A program made the position numbers and the translations under genes. 64,000 nt of DNA, taken from positions 67,100-131,099 of the forward strand of contig DATCFY010000058.1 in assembly GCA_036509255.1 (NCBI GenBank), written 5' to 3'. Positions 36,335 through 44,422 of this stretch are shown here, one piece after another (the stretch's first letter is position 1; the number at the start of each line of letters is the position of its first letter). The stretch is from RYN-230 sp036509255. GTDB lineage: Bacteria; Actinomycetota; Actinomycetes; Streptosporangiales; Streptosporangiaceae. The notes beneath the pieces are model-generated. The model was not told where the DNA came from, did not search any database, and saw only the letters and a list, made by a program, of their open reading frames with translations.

Positions 36335-36367
36335 CTAGCCCTGGCGACCGCGGGGCGGGGCGCCGGG

Positions 36368-37777
36368 GTGGATAGCGCGGCCGCCGAAGCGCACGTCCGG
36401 CTCATGGCTGAGAGTGAACTGCGCCACACGGTGGCGTCCTCCCGGCCGGCGTGGCTGGATGACGACTTCAAGCAGGGCGGCGTGCCGCACCAGGAAGCCA
36501 GCCTGTTCCGGGTCAGGGCGGTGCTGAGTGCCCTGTGCCAGGTCGGCGTCCTTGGCCGGGCCACGGCGGGCCGCCTGGCCGCGGAATTTACCGATGCGCT
36601 CGCCGCGCGCGGTCTCCATGAGCCCGGGACGCTGATCAGGCCACTTCCCGCCACCGCGCCGGATGAGACCGCCGGAACGGCGGGGACCCCGGACGCCGGG
36701 CTGCCCGGTGGCCGGTATGAGGCCATTCCGCTCGGCGTGATGATCCCGGCGGAGCGTGCCGGTCACCCAGGCGAGCTGCATGTGCAGGCTCTGGTCCTCG
36801 CGCCCGACCGCGCCGCCCTCGTGACGAGTTTCGCCAGCATGTGGCGGGAACCCGCCCGCATGGCCGGGGACAGCCCCGTGCCACAGCCCAGCTTGCCGCC
36901 GTTCGGCGGTGCGGGGCTCACCGACGACCAGGGGCGGTCCTACCGGCTGACCCTGGAGGCCGGGGAGGGTGGATGGTACGAGAGCGGAGTGCTCGGCCTG
37001 TCCGCCGTCCCGCCTCCCGGCACCCGGTGGCTGGAAATGCCAGTCAGCCCGGGCCGGAGCATCCGCATCGACCTGACTGGCTCACCGGCCGCCCTGCTCC
37101 GCAGCGAACCACGACCACCCCAGCCGTCGGGCGAGCTGCTGCTCGGCGCGGTCGCCGACTCGCTGCTGGGCGGCGGCCAGCTCGCCGGGATGGGCGCCAC
37201 GCTCCTGGCCACCGGCCTGGCGGAAGTGGCTGACGCTCTGACCGCAGTCGGGGTACTGAACCCGGACAGCCGGACGGTTACGCACCTGGCCGCCCTCTGC
37301 CAGCGACGGGCCATCGAGGTCCGCGGGCCCTGGGCCGCCCGGGCCGAAGCCACCGAGCTTCCCGGCGCGTGGGCCAGCGTGCTCAGCGCCAGCCGCCGCC
37401 AGGACGGGCCGCGAGGCACGGCCCCGGTCGCGGTCGTCCTTCCAGAGATCGACGGGGCCCGGTTCGTCCTGACTGGCCTGTCGTCCTGGGAACGGCAGGC
37501 CACCGTGCTCGTGTTCGCCTGGGGCTGGCGACCGTTCCCCCGCGACTTCCGCCCTGAGCAGCCTTTCTCGTGGTGGGCCCGGGACGACGCGGGCCGCTGG
37601 CACGTGGGCCGGGCCACCGCCCATGGCGCGCCAGCGGGCACGTTCACGCTGGAGCTGGCTCCGCCGCTGCATCCGGCGGCGAGATCGCTGGACGTTATCC
37701 TCACCGGACGATCCGGCCGGGTCACCGCTACCCTGCCGCTCCGCTGGACAGGGACGGTGACCGGACCCCCAGATTAA
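36368..37777 (+). CDS. Unknown protein, paralogue A of the MoxR-VWA cluster
   Basis: A 469-residue protein (GTG start) of no family I recognise, with no signal peptide or membrane segment. It shares its whole architecture with the products at 37864 and 39540: an N-terminal helix AEAHVRLMAESELR, a helical segment (RVRAVLSALCQVGVLGRA), a beta-rich middle ending PPGTRWLEMPV then SIRIDLTG, a second helical part (LAEVADALTAVGVLNPDS), and a C-terminal beta domain with VLPEIDGARFVLTGL, VFAWGWRPFP, FSWWARDDAGRWHVGRA and APPLHPAARSLDVILTG. It starts 33 bp after the polymerase gene, and its stop lies inside an A+T-rich dyad. Likely a client or effector of the MoxR/VWA pair, by context. Confidence 0.75.
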   Translation: MDSAAAEAHVRLMAESELRHTVASSRPAWLDDDFKQGGVPHQEASLFRVRAVLSALCQVGVLGRATAGRLAAEFTDALAARGLHEPGTLIRPLPATAPDETAGTAGTPDAGLPGGRYEAIPLGVMIPAERAGHPGELHVQALVLAPDRAALVTSFASMWREPARMAGDSPVPQPSLPPFGGAGLTDDQGRSYRLTLEAGEGGWYESGVLGLSAVPPPGTRWLEMPVSPGRSIRIDLTGSPAALLRSEPRPPQPSGELLLGAVADSLLGGGQLAGMGATLLATGLAEVADALTAVGVLNPDSRTVTHLAALCQRRAIEVRGPWAARAEATELPGAWASVLSASRRQDGPRGTAPVAVVLPEIDGARFVLTGLSSWERQATVLVFAWGWRPFPRDFRPEQPFSWWARDDAGRWHVGRATAHGAPAGTFTLELAPPLHPAARSLDVILTGRSGRVTATLPLRWTGTVTGPPD

Positions 37778-37795
37778 GATATATCGTATTAATCT
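37771..37795. promoter_or_regulatory. A+T-rich 25-bp dyad between paralogues A and B
   Basis: AGATTAA and TTAATCT are perfect 7-bp arms around GATATATCGTA, which itself contains the palindrome GATATATC. The stop codon of paralogue A is within the left arm. It may be an operator/promoter for the 37864-44408 unit. A 12-mer in it (AAGATATATCGT) recurs inverted at 58723-58734. Confidence 0.5.
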
Positions 37796-37863
37796 GCTCA
37801 TGATGGGCGCTCGCCGCGGGTCTATGAAACGCCACGCAGCCAGCCGCATCGGCGGAGGTGAGC

Positions 37864-39543
37864 ATGACGGCAGCGGCGGGGCGGGCCGAGGCGCATCTCC
37901 GGCTGCTAGCCGAGGACGAACTGCGCCGGGCCCTGGCTTATCCGCGCTGCGAGCCGGCGGAGCCCTCTGGGCTGCCGCCGGCGGTGCGCTCGGCGGTCCA
38001 CCTCTCCCGCCCGGTGCTCGCCCCCCTCTTGCCGCCGCTACGGTCGGTGGCCCGGGTATCGGGCCCGCTGCTCGCGTCCTTCCGGCCGACCGCTCGTACC
38101 GCGGCCTCGGCGGCCCGGCGGACGGGCGCCGGCCGGGCCGCCGAGCCGGTTCTGTGGCGGGCACTCCGCGTCCGCCCGCGGGTCCGGGGGCCTCAGCCGG
38201 GCGATGGCCGCTTCCCGGACTCCCCGCCGGCCGAGGCGGGCCTGAACCGGGTGCGCTGGGTGGCCAGCGCACTGGTGGCGGCAGATGCGATCAGCGAACC
38301 CGCAGCCCAGGCGGTGATCGAGGACCTCACCGATGCCCTGGCCGTCCGCGGCAAGCTCGCCGAGCGGCGACTGCGCCAGCCCCCGAGCCCGCGATGGTGG
38401 GGGCCGGGCTCTCCCTGGCGGCCGGGCAGCCCGCCGCCACCGCTGCCCGCCGCCCCGGTGCAGGCGGTGCCCCTCGGGACGGCGTTGCCCGGCGGCCCCG
38501 CCGGCGGCCCGGGCGAGATCAGCCTGCTCGCCCTGGTCCTGGCGCAGGACCGTGCGGTGCTCACGGCCGGGCATTCGTCCCAGCCCGGCCCGTATCCCGG
38601 CCGGCCGGGGCGCAGGCCCGCGCCACCGCTCTCGTCGGGGCAGCTCACCCTCGTCGACAACCACGGCATGCGATATGAGGCCGACGTCGATTACCGGCTC
38701 CTCTACGGCCGGTGGTCCGCGGTCTTGGATCTGGTCCCGGTCCCGCCCAGCGGAATCCGGTGGCTAGACATCACCGGGGACTCTGCCCATGACCCGGTCC
38801 GGGTCGACCTGGCCCGCGCCGCCAGTCGCGGGGACTCACCAGGCCCCGATCCCGCGGCGCCCGGTCCCGGCGGCTTGGCCAGCCGGCCGCCCCGGCTCAG
38901 CCCCGCCGAGCGGCCGCTGGACACCCTCGCGGAGAGCCTGCTGGCCGAGGCCACGCACGGCTTTGAGACCCACGACGCGCCGCCGCTGGCCGGCCTGGCT
39001 GAGCTGGTCGGGGCGCTCCAGGCCGGGGCCGGCCTGCAGGCCGGCTCCGCCGCGCTGGGACGGCTGGCCGCCCTGGCCGACCGGCTCGGGATCGGGTTCT
39101 CGTCCGCCCTGCGGCCGCTGGCCCAGCCGGCCGGGCTCCCGGACGCGTGGCTGAGCGTGCTCCAGCACCGCAACGCCACGGACGGGCCGGTCCGGGTCGC
39201 GGCAGGAGCGGCGGTGCTGCCGGAGGTGGACGGCGCGCGATTCGCCGTCGCCGGCCTCGATTCCGCCGCCGATTCGGCTACCCTCCGGGTGGTGGCGTGG
39301 GGCTGGCAGCCCAGCCCGCTGACCGGGCTCCTAGACCGTTTCTCCTGGTGGGCGCATGACGACCGGGGCCGCTGGCACCTCGCCCGGACAGACGGCTCGC
39401 GCTCCGGAGGCGGTCAGGTGGACCTGTTCGTCGAGTTCGCCCCGGCGCTGCATCCGGACGCCCGGTCCCTGGATCTCTTTCTGCGTGGTCCCAGGACCCA
39501 GGCTGCCGTAACCCTCCCGCTTCGCTGGCTGGCGTCCCGGTGA
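37864..39543 (+). CDS. Unknown protein, paralogue B of the MoxR-VWA cluster
   Basis: A 559-residue relative of the 36368 product. ATG 37864 is chosen because GGAGG lies five bases upstream. N-terminal AEAHLRLLAEDELRRAL is followed by an insertion of about 90 Arg/Pro/Ala-rich residues absent from the other two, then VRWVASALVAADAISEPAA...LTDALAVRG, the beta-rich middle (VPPSGIRWLDITG, VRVDLARA), LAELVGALQAGAG, and the signature C-terminal domain: VLPEVDGARFAVAGL, VVAWGWQPSP, FSWWAHDDRGRWHLART, APALHPDARSLDLFLRG, VTLPLRWLAS. No catalytic motif is evident. It overlaps the next gene by 4 nt (GTGA), opening the tightly coupled block. Confidence 0.8.
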   Translation: MTAAAGRAEAHLRLLAEDELRRALAYPRCEPAEPSGLPPAVRSAVHLSRPVLAPLLPPLRSVARVSGPLLASFRPTARTAASAARRTGAGRAAEPVLWRALRVRPRVRGPQPGDGRFPDSPPAEAGLNRVRWVASALVAADAISEPAAQAVIEDLTDALAVRGKLAERRLRQPPSPRWWGPGSPWRPGSPPPPLPAAPVQAVPLGTALPGGPAGGPGEISLLALVLAQDRAVLTAGHSSQPGPYPGRPGRRPAPPLSSGQLTLVDNHGMRYEADVDYRLLYGRWSAVLDLVPVPPSGIRWLDITGDSAHDPVRVDLARAASRGDSPGPDPAAPGPGGLASRPPRLSPAERPLDTLAESLLAEATHGFETHDAPPLAGLAELVGALQAGAGLQAGSAALGRLAALADRLGIGFSSALRPLAQPAGLPDAWLSVLQHRNATDGPVRVAAGAAVLPEVDGARFAVAGLDSAADSATLRVVAWGWQPSPLTGLLDRFSWWAHDDRGRWHLARTDGSRSGGGQVDLFVEFAPALHPDARSLDLFLRGPRTQAAVTLPLRWLASR

Positions 39544-41051
39544 GCGGGCACGCCGCGGCCGCGGCCGAGATCTACCTGCGGCTGATCGCCGAGGCCGAGC
39601 TGCGCCAGCGGCCGGTCCTCTCCGGTCCCGGGCCGCACCTGCACCGGGTGTGGCTGGCCGCGGCCACGCTGGCGGCGGTGGGCGCGGTCAGCCCGGACGT
39701 GGCCGGGCAGGTGGTGAGCGAGTTCGAGGCCTCCGCGGGGCTGCGCAGCAGGAACATCGGGCCCGTCATCAGCAGCCTGCGCCGGCCGTCCTGGGCCCGG
39801 ACGGGAGCCCGCCCGCACCATGCGCGTCAGTACGGGTCCGCAGCGGTCGGTGCCCGCCAGCCCCCGACCAGGCCGGAGGCGGGCGGGCCGGACGTCCCCA
39901 CGGCGGTCCAGGTCGGCGCCAGGCTGCCGCTGCCCGCTGAGCGGGAGGGCTGGTACGGCGAGTTCTGCCTGCTCAGCCTCGCTCGCACCGGCTCCCAGGC
40001 GGCGCTGGCGGTGGCCGCCCGGTGGGCCGGGCAGACGCGGCGCGCGGCTGGCCCGCGCCCGCGGCATGCTCCCCACTACGAGGTGGGCGCCGTCGACGAC
40101 CGGGGGGTCAGCTACCAGACCTCCTTGTGGGACGTGGGCCTGGAGGACGGACGTGACTGGTGGGACTGTCACCTGGGCCTGGATCCGGCGCCTGCGCCGG
40201 GGACACGCTGGCTGGAGGTAGGGCCGGGCAGCCAGGGCCGGCGTGTGCGGATCGACCTGACCGCGCCGCCCGGGACGGTGCGGGTCGTGACCGAGCCCAT
40301 CCCGCCGGTCAGCGCGGCCACCCGGCTGCTCGATCAGGCCGGCGACGATCTCCTCGGCATCGAATCCGCCACGACCGGGGCCAGCGCCCAGCTGGCGGGC
40401 CGGGTCCGGCAGGTCATCCGGGACCTGATCGGATCGGGCACGCTGCGGGCCGACGACCCAGCTGTGCTGCGGCTGGCGGGCCTGGGCTGGCGGCTGGGCC
40501 TCGACCTGGGCCTCGGCGGCCCGGTCCCGGCCCGCGCGCTCCCGGCCGCCTGGATCAGCCTGCTGGCCGACGGCCACGCGCACGACGGGCGGGATGCGGT
40601 CGCACCGTTCGCGGCCGACCTGCCCGTGATCGGCGGGGCCCGCCTGGCCCTGGCCGGATTGCGATCGGCTCCTGACGGGGCGACACTGCACGTGATGGCG
40701 AGCGGCTGGGAGCCTGAGGGCCATGGCTGGCTGGAGCGCGGCACCGGGCCGGGCGATAGTCCGCTGGACCTCTCACTGTCCTGGCGGGCTCGTGACTCCA
40801 CCGGGCGCTGGCATCTGGTCACCGGCATGAGCCGGGGCCCGGCCGCACAGACCAGGGGAATGATCAAGATGTACCTGACTCCCCCGCTGCACCCGGCGGC
40901 CACGGCCCTCGACGTGATCGTGACCGGACCGGACCGCCAGATCCGCGCGACCGTGCCGCTCGGCCGGGCGGCGGACGGCTCCTGGCCTGGCTGGCCGCCC
41001 CGGGCGCCCGTTCCCCCTGGCCTGCCCACAGCCCCGGATCCGGGTCAGTGA
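39540..41051 (+). CDS. Unknown protein, paralogue C of the MoxR-VWA cluster
   Basis: A 503-residue third paralogue (GTG start, 4-nt overlaps at both ends). It has AAEIYLRLIAEAELR, RVWLAAATLAAVGAVSPDVA, the middle beta domain (YEVGAVDDRGVSYQTSLWDV, then APGTRWLEVGPG and VRIDLTAPPG), the helical segment VRQVIRDLIGSGTLRADDPA, and the C-terminal domain in a more diverged form: DLPVIGGARLALAGL, VMASGWEPEG, LSWRARDSTGRWHLVTG, TPPLHPAATALDVIVTGPD. The FSWWA motif is changed to LSWRA. A Pro-rich tail ends the protein. No known family or enzyme residues can be identified. Coupling to the ATPase and VWA genes implies a common function. Confidence 0.8.
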   Translation: MSGHAAAAAEIYLRLIAEAELRQRPVLSGPGPHLHRVWLAAATLAAVGAVSPDVAGQVVSEFEASAGLRSRNIGPVISSLRRPSWARTGARPHHARQYGSAAVGARQPPTRPEAGGPDVPTAVQVGARLPLPAEREGWYGEFCLLSLARTGSQAALAVAARWAGQTRRAAGPRPRHAPHYEVGAVDDRGVSYQTSLWDVGLEDGRDWWDCHLGLDPAPAPGTRWLEVGPGSQGRRVRIDLTAPPGTVRVVTEPIPPVSAATRLLDQAGDDLLGIESATTGASAQLAGRVRQVIRDLIGSGTLRADDPAVLRLAGLGWRLGLDLGLGGPVPARALPAAWISLLADGHAHDGRDAVAPFAADLPVIGGARLALAGLRSAPDGATLHVMASGWEPEGHGWLERGTGPGDSPLDLSLSWRARDSTGRWHLVTGMSRGPAAQTRGMIKMYLTPPLHPAATALDVIVTGPDRQIRATVPLGRAADGSWPGWPPRAPVPPGLPTAPDPGQ

Positions 41052-42034
41052 GGCCGGCGTGGTGGGCGGCTTTTCCGCCGTGCGAGGCCCGGATCCGGTG
41101 CGGTGCCGGGGAGCATGCGCTGCGCTGGGCGGAGGGCCGGCTGAGCAGCGCCGCCCACGACGACACCGAGGGTGAGCTCGTGCTCGCCGCGCTGGGCGGC
41201 GAGAAGGCCGGGTGCGTGGCGACGATCGAAGCCTGGGGGGTACACGCCGACGACCTGGACGTGCTGGCGCTCGGCCCCCGCTCCCCCGCAGACGACCTGG
41301 CCGTGACCTGGGAACTAGTGGACGAGCTACGCGCCGCGCTCGGTCCGGCCGCCCGGTCCGTGCCGATGAGGCCGGGACCCGCTCCCGGCGCGGGGCGGGC
41401 CGGGCCGGGCACCGGCTCAGGGCCGCCGGGACCACAACCGGGGCCGGTGGCCTACGCGGCGCCGGGATCCGGGCCGCTGCGGGGTGGCCCGCGGCCGGGA
41501 GCGCGGCCACTGCGGGGCCTGCCGGCCCGGCGGCTGTCCCCGGACCAGGAGCGGGCCCGGGCCCAGCGCGTCCAGCTGCTGTCCTTGTTCGCCCTGGGCC
41601 GCCCATTCCAGCAGCGCCTGTCCGCCGAGGTGGCGGCAGCCTGGTCGGACGGCGGGCCCGCGGGAGCCGCCGGCGATCCGGCCCGCGCCCAGCCCGCCCT
41701 GATCGCGGCCCTGGCCGGGCGGCTGGCCCCGGCGGCCGGGCCATGGCTCGGCCTCGACCCGGACGCGGTCCAGGCCGCCTTGCACGAGGGTCCCGGCTGG
41801 GGCACCGCCGAATGGGACGGGACCGGGCTGCGGGCCGCGCTCCCGCTCAGCTGGCTGGCCCGGGTCTGGGCGCCGGGTTTCCCCGTCGTGGATGGTCACC
41901 TGATCGTCGACGTGGTGGAGGGGAGCTGGCCGCAGGTGCAGGTGCTCGGGCTGCCGGCGCCGGGCGCGGAACCCGCCGTCCTGAGCATCCGGGCGGACAG
42001 GGAACACTGGTCACGGGCACGCGGGGAACGCTGA
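41048..42034 (+). CDS. Unknown two-part protein of the MoxR-VWA cluster
   Basis: A 328-residue protein (GTG start overlapping the previous stop by 4 nt). Residues 1-105 form a compact-looking domain (CGAGEHALRWAEGRL, GELVLAALGGEKAGCVATIE), then a Pro/Gly/Arg-rich linker (about 106-165), then a C-terminal domain (RAQRVQLLSLFALGRPFQQRL, then LPLSWLARVWAPGFPVVDGHLIV, VVEGSWPQVQVLGLPAPG). It does not share the C-terminal signature of the three paralogues. The ending, Trp-Pro-rich beta strands followed by ADREHW, suggests a ligand-binding or adaptor domain. I do not recognise it. It directly precedes the MoxR gene with 20 bp between. Confidence 0.75.
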   Translation: MRPAWWAAFPPCEARIRCGAGEHALRWAEGRLSSAAHDDTEGELVLAALGGEKAGCVATIEAWGVHADDLDVLALGPRSPADDLAVTWELVDELRAALGPAARSVPMRPGPAPGAGRAGPGTGSGPPGPQPGPVAYAAPGSGPLRGGPRPGARPLRGLPARRLSPDQERARAQRVQLLSLFALGRPFQQRLSAEVAAAWSDGGPAGAAGDPARAQPALIAALAGRLAPAAGPWLGLDPDAVQAALHEGPGWGTAEWDGTGLRAALPLSWLARVWAPGFPVVDGHLIVDVVEGSWPQVQVLGLPAPGAEPAVLSIRADREHWSRARGER

Positions 42035-42054
42035 ATCGACCGCTGGGAGCGCGG

Positions 42055-43185
42055 ATGGCTAACGATGGCCGGCGGTTCGCCGGGACGGGCAGCGAGCGCC
42101 AGGCCGCCGCGGTCGAGGCCCTGGGCGTGGCGGTGGCCGCCGGGGTGCCGGTACTCCTCTGGGGCGCCCCGGGGACCGGCAAGACATCGGTCATCCGGGC
42201 GATGGCCGATGCCCTGGGGTGGCCCTGCGAGACCGTGATCGCCTCCATCCGTGAGCCCTCGGACTTCGCCGGCCTGCCCGTCGTCGTCGGGGACGGGGTG
42301 CGGTTCGCGCCTCCGGCGTGGGCCCGCCGCCTGGCTGAGGCCGGGCGCGGCCTGCTGTTCCTCGACGAGCTGTCCACCGCCCCGCCCGCGGTCCAGGCGG
42401 CCCTGCTCCGCGTGGTGCTGGAACGCGTCGTGGGCGACCTCGAGCTCCCCCCGGAGGTGGCCGTGGTGGCCGCCGCCAATCCTCCGGAGCAGGCCGCCGA
42501 CGGCTGGGACCTATCCGCGCCGCTGGCCAACCGGCTCTGCCACCTGTCATGGGAGGTGGACCCGCGGGCGGTGGCGGACGGGCTGGCTGGCGGCTGGGTG
42601 CCACCCCAGGTTCCGCAGCTCCCGGACGACTGGGGCGCCGAGCTCGGTCTGGCCCTCGCCCTGGTCGCCGCGTTCCTGCACGTCCGCCCGGCCCTGGTCT
42701 GCGCCCCGCCGTCCGAGGCGGACGCGGCCGGGCGGGGCTGGCCCAGCCCGCGGACCTGGGAGATGGCCGCCCGGCTGTGGGCCGCGAGCGGCGCCGCCGG
42801 GGCTAGCGAGGAATCCCGGGCCGCCCTGGTCCGCGGTGCGGTGGGCGAGGGCGCCGGGGTGGAGTTCCTGGCCTGGGTGGCCGAGATGGACCTGCCCGAC
42901 CCGGAAGCGGTGCTGGCGGACCCGGCCGGGTTCCTGCTGCCTGCCCGCGGCGACCGGGCCTACGCGGCGGTGGCGGCGGTCGCCGCTGTGGTGGCCGCCA
43001 ATCCCACCCCGCAGCGCTGGGCGGCGGGGTGGCAGGTGCTGGGCCGGGCCGCGGAAACCGCCCCCGATGTCGCGGCGGCGGCGGCGCGCACGCTGGCCCG
43101 CTGCCGTCCCGAGGGGGCCCCGCCGCCCGCCGAGCTTCACCTGTTCGCGCCCGTGCTGCGGGACGCCGGGCTGCTGCGCGGATGA
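42055..43185 (+). CDS. MoxR-type AAA+ ATPase
   Basis: A 376-residue AAA+ protein. Walker A is GAPGTGKTS (37-45), Walker B LLFLDELS (100-107), sensor 1 AAANPPE (Asn142), and the arginine-finger region SAPLANRL (Arg160). The pre-sensor helix insert GDLELPPEVAVVAA is of the MoxR class. The C-terminal 170 residues are an atypical helical part. MoxR proteins act with VWA-domain partners as metal-insertion or remodelling chaperones for client proteins encoded beside them. ATG 42055 has GGGAG seven bases upstream; the longer open frame upstream overlaps the previous gene and is not coding. The stop overlaps the VWA gene start (ATGA). Confidence 0.9.
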   Translation: MANDGRRFAGTGSERQAAAVEALGVAVAAGVPVLLWGAPGTGKTSVIRAMADALGWPCETVIASIREPSDFAGLPVVVGDGVRFAPPAWARRLAEAGRGLLFLDELSTAPPAVQAALLRVVLERVVGDLELPPEVAVVAAANPPEQAADGWDLSAPLANRLCHLSWEVDPRAVADGLAGGWVPPQVPQLPDDWGAELGLALALVAAFLHVRPALVCAPPSEADAAGRGWPSPRTWEMAARLWAASGAAGASEESRAALVRGAVGEGAGVEFLAWVAEMDLPDPEAVLADPAGFLLPARGDRAYAAVAAVAAVVAANPTPQRWAAGWQVLGRAAETAPDVAAAAARTLARCRPEGAPPPAELHLFAPVLRDAGLLRG

Positions 43186-44408
43186 CCAGCCACGCCGGGG
43201 GTGAGGTGCCGGGCCTGGCCGCCGGGCGGCTCTGGGCCGCGTCACGCTTCCCCTACCTGGCCAGCGGGCTGTTCGGCGCGCAGGTGCTGGCCCAGCCCGG
43301 CATCGCCACGGTGGCGGTGGACGAGGGATGGCGGCTGCACGCGGACCCGGAGCTCACCGCGGCCTGGACCCCAGCGCAGCTCGGCAGCGTGCTCGTGCAC
43401 CATGTGTCCCACCTGCTGCGGGCGCACGGGGAACGGGCCCAGGAGGCCGGGATCACCCCGGACGACGCCGACGCCTGGGTCCGCGGCGCCGACGCCGAGA
43501 TCAACGACGACCTGGTCCCGGCCGGCCTGGAACTGCCCGGCCGGCCGGTATTGCCCGGGCACCTGGGCGCCGATGACGGCCTGCTCGCCGAGCAGTACTT
43601 CGCGGCCGGCCGCGCCGCCGGGAACACCCCCGCGGGGACGGCCGCCGGCACGGGTTCCGCGGCCGGGGACTGGGACCTGGACTGCGGCAGCGGCGCGGAC
43701 GGCTGGGCGCGCGACTGGGATGGTTCCGGGCCCCCCGCGCTGTCCCCCTGGCAGGCGCGGCTGCTGTGCCGCCAGGTGGCTCACGAATGTGTCCAGCACG
43801 CGCGGGAAGCCGGGACCGTGCCCGCCGGGCTGCTGCGCTGGGCGGAGCAGACCCTGCAGCCCGCTGTGGACTGGCGGCGGGTGCTCGCCGCGGAACTGCG
43901 CCGGGCCGTGGCCGACGCGGCCGGTGCGGTGGACTACTCCTACCGCCGGCCCTCGCGCCGTGCCTCGGTTGCCGGCCCAGTGGTGCTGCCCGCGCTGCGG
44001 CGGCCGGTGCCCGAGGTCGCGGTGGTGTGCGACACCTCCGGCAGCATGACCGAGGACCTGCTGGCCGCGGCGCTGGCCGAGGTGGAAGGACTGCTGCGGT
44101 CGCTGGGCTTGGCCCGGCAGGTCCGGGTGCTGGCTTGCGACACCGCGGTGGGTCCAGCCCGCCGGGTCACGTCCGCCCGCCAGGTCGAACTGGTCGGCGG
44201 CGGCGGGACCGACATGGGCGCGGGAATCGCCGCCGCAGCGGCCCTGCGGCCGCGTCCAGCCGTGACCGTCGTGCTCACCGACGGGTTCACCCCGTGGCCA
44301 GAGCGGCCCCCGCGGGGCATCCGGGTGGTGGTGGCCCTGCTCGGCGACGAGGCGCCGGACGGGCCGGACTGGGCGCGGGCCGTCCGGGTGCCGTCCACCG
44401 CCGCCTGA
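43182..44408 (+). CDS. VWA-domain protein with metallopeptidase-like N-terminal domain (DUF2201 type)
   Basis: A 408-residue partner of the MoxR ATPase. The N-terminal domain resembles the DUF2201 predicted metallopeptidase domain: VLVHHVSHLLRAHGERA (His73-His77) aligns with its HExxH helix, but the Glu is His here, so peptidase activity is unlikely unless the ligands are reused; GADAEINDDL follows as in the family. A Gly/Asp-rich linker (about 145-190) precedes a helical bridge. The VWA domain has a complete MIDAS: DTSGSM (284-289), Thr343 in GGGGTDMG and Asp367 in LTDGFTPWP, so it should bind Mg2+ and a protein ligand. ATG overlaps the MoxR stop by 4 nt. It converges with copD 14 bp later. 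Confidence 0.88.
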   Translation: MTSHAGGEVPGLAAGRLWAASRFPYLASGLFGAQVLAQPGIATVAVDEGWRLHADPELTAAWTPAQLGSVLVHHVSHLLRAHGERAQEAGITPDDADAWVRGADAEINDDLVPAGLELPGRPVLPGHLGADDGLLAEQYFAAGRAAGNTPAGTAAGTGSAAGDWDLDCGSGADGWARDWDGSGPPALSPWQARLLCRQVAHECVQHAREAGTVPAGLLRWAEQTLQPAVDWRRVLAAELRRAVADAAGAVDYSYRRPSRRASVAGPVVLPALRRPVPEVAVVCDTSGSMTEDLLAAALAEVEGLLRSLGLARQVRVLACDTAVGPARRVTSARQVELVGGGGTDMGAGIAAAAALRPRPAVTVVLTDGFTPWPERPPRGIRVVVALLGDEAPDGPDWARAVRVPSTAA

Positions 44409-44422
44409 CCTGTCACCCGGGT

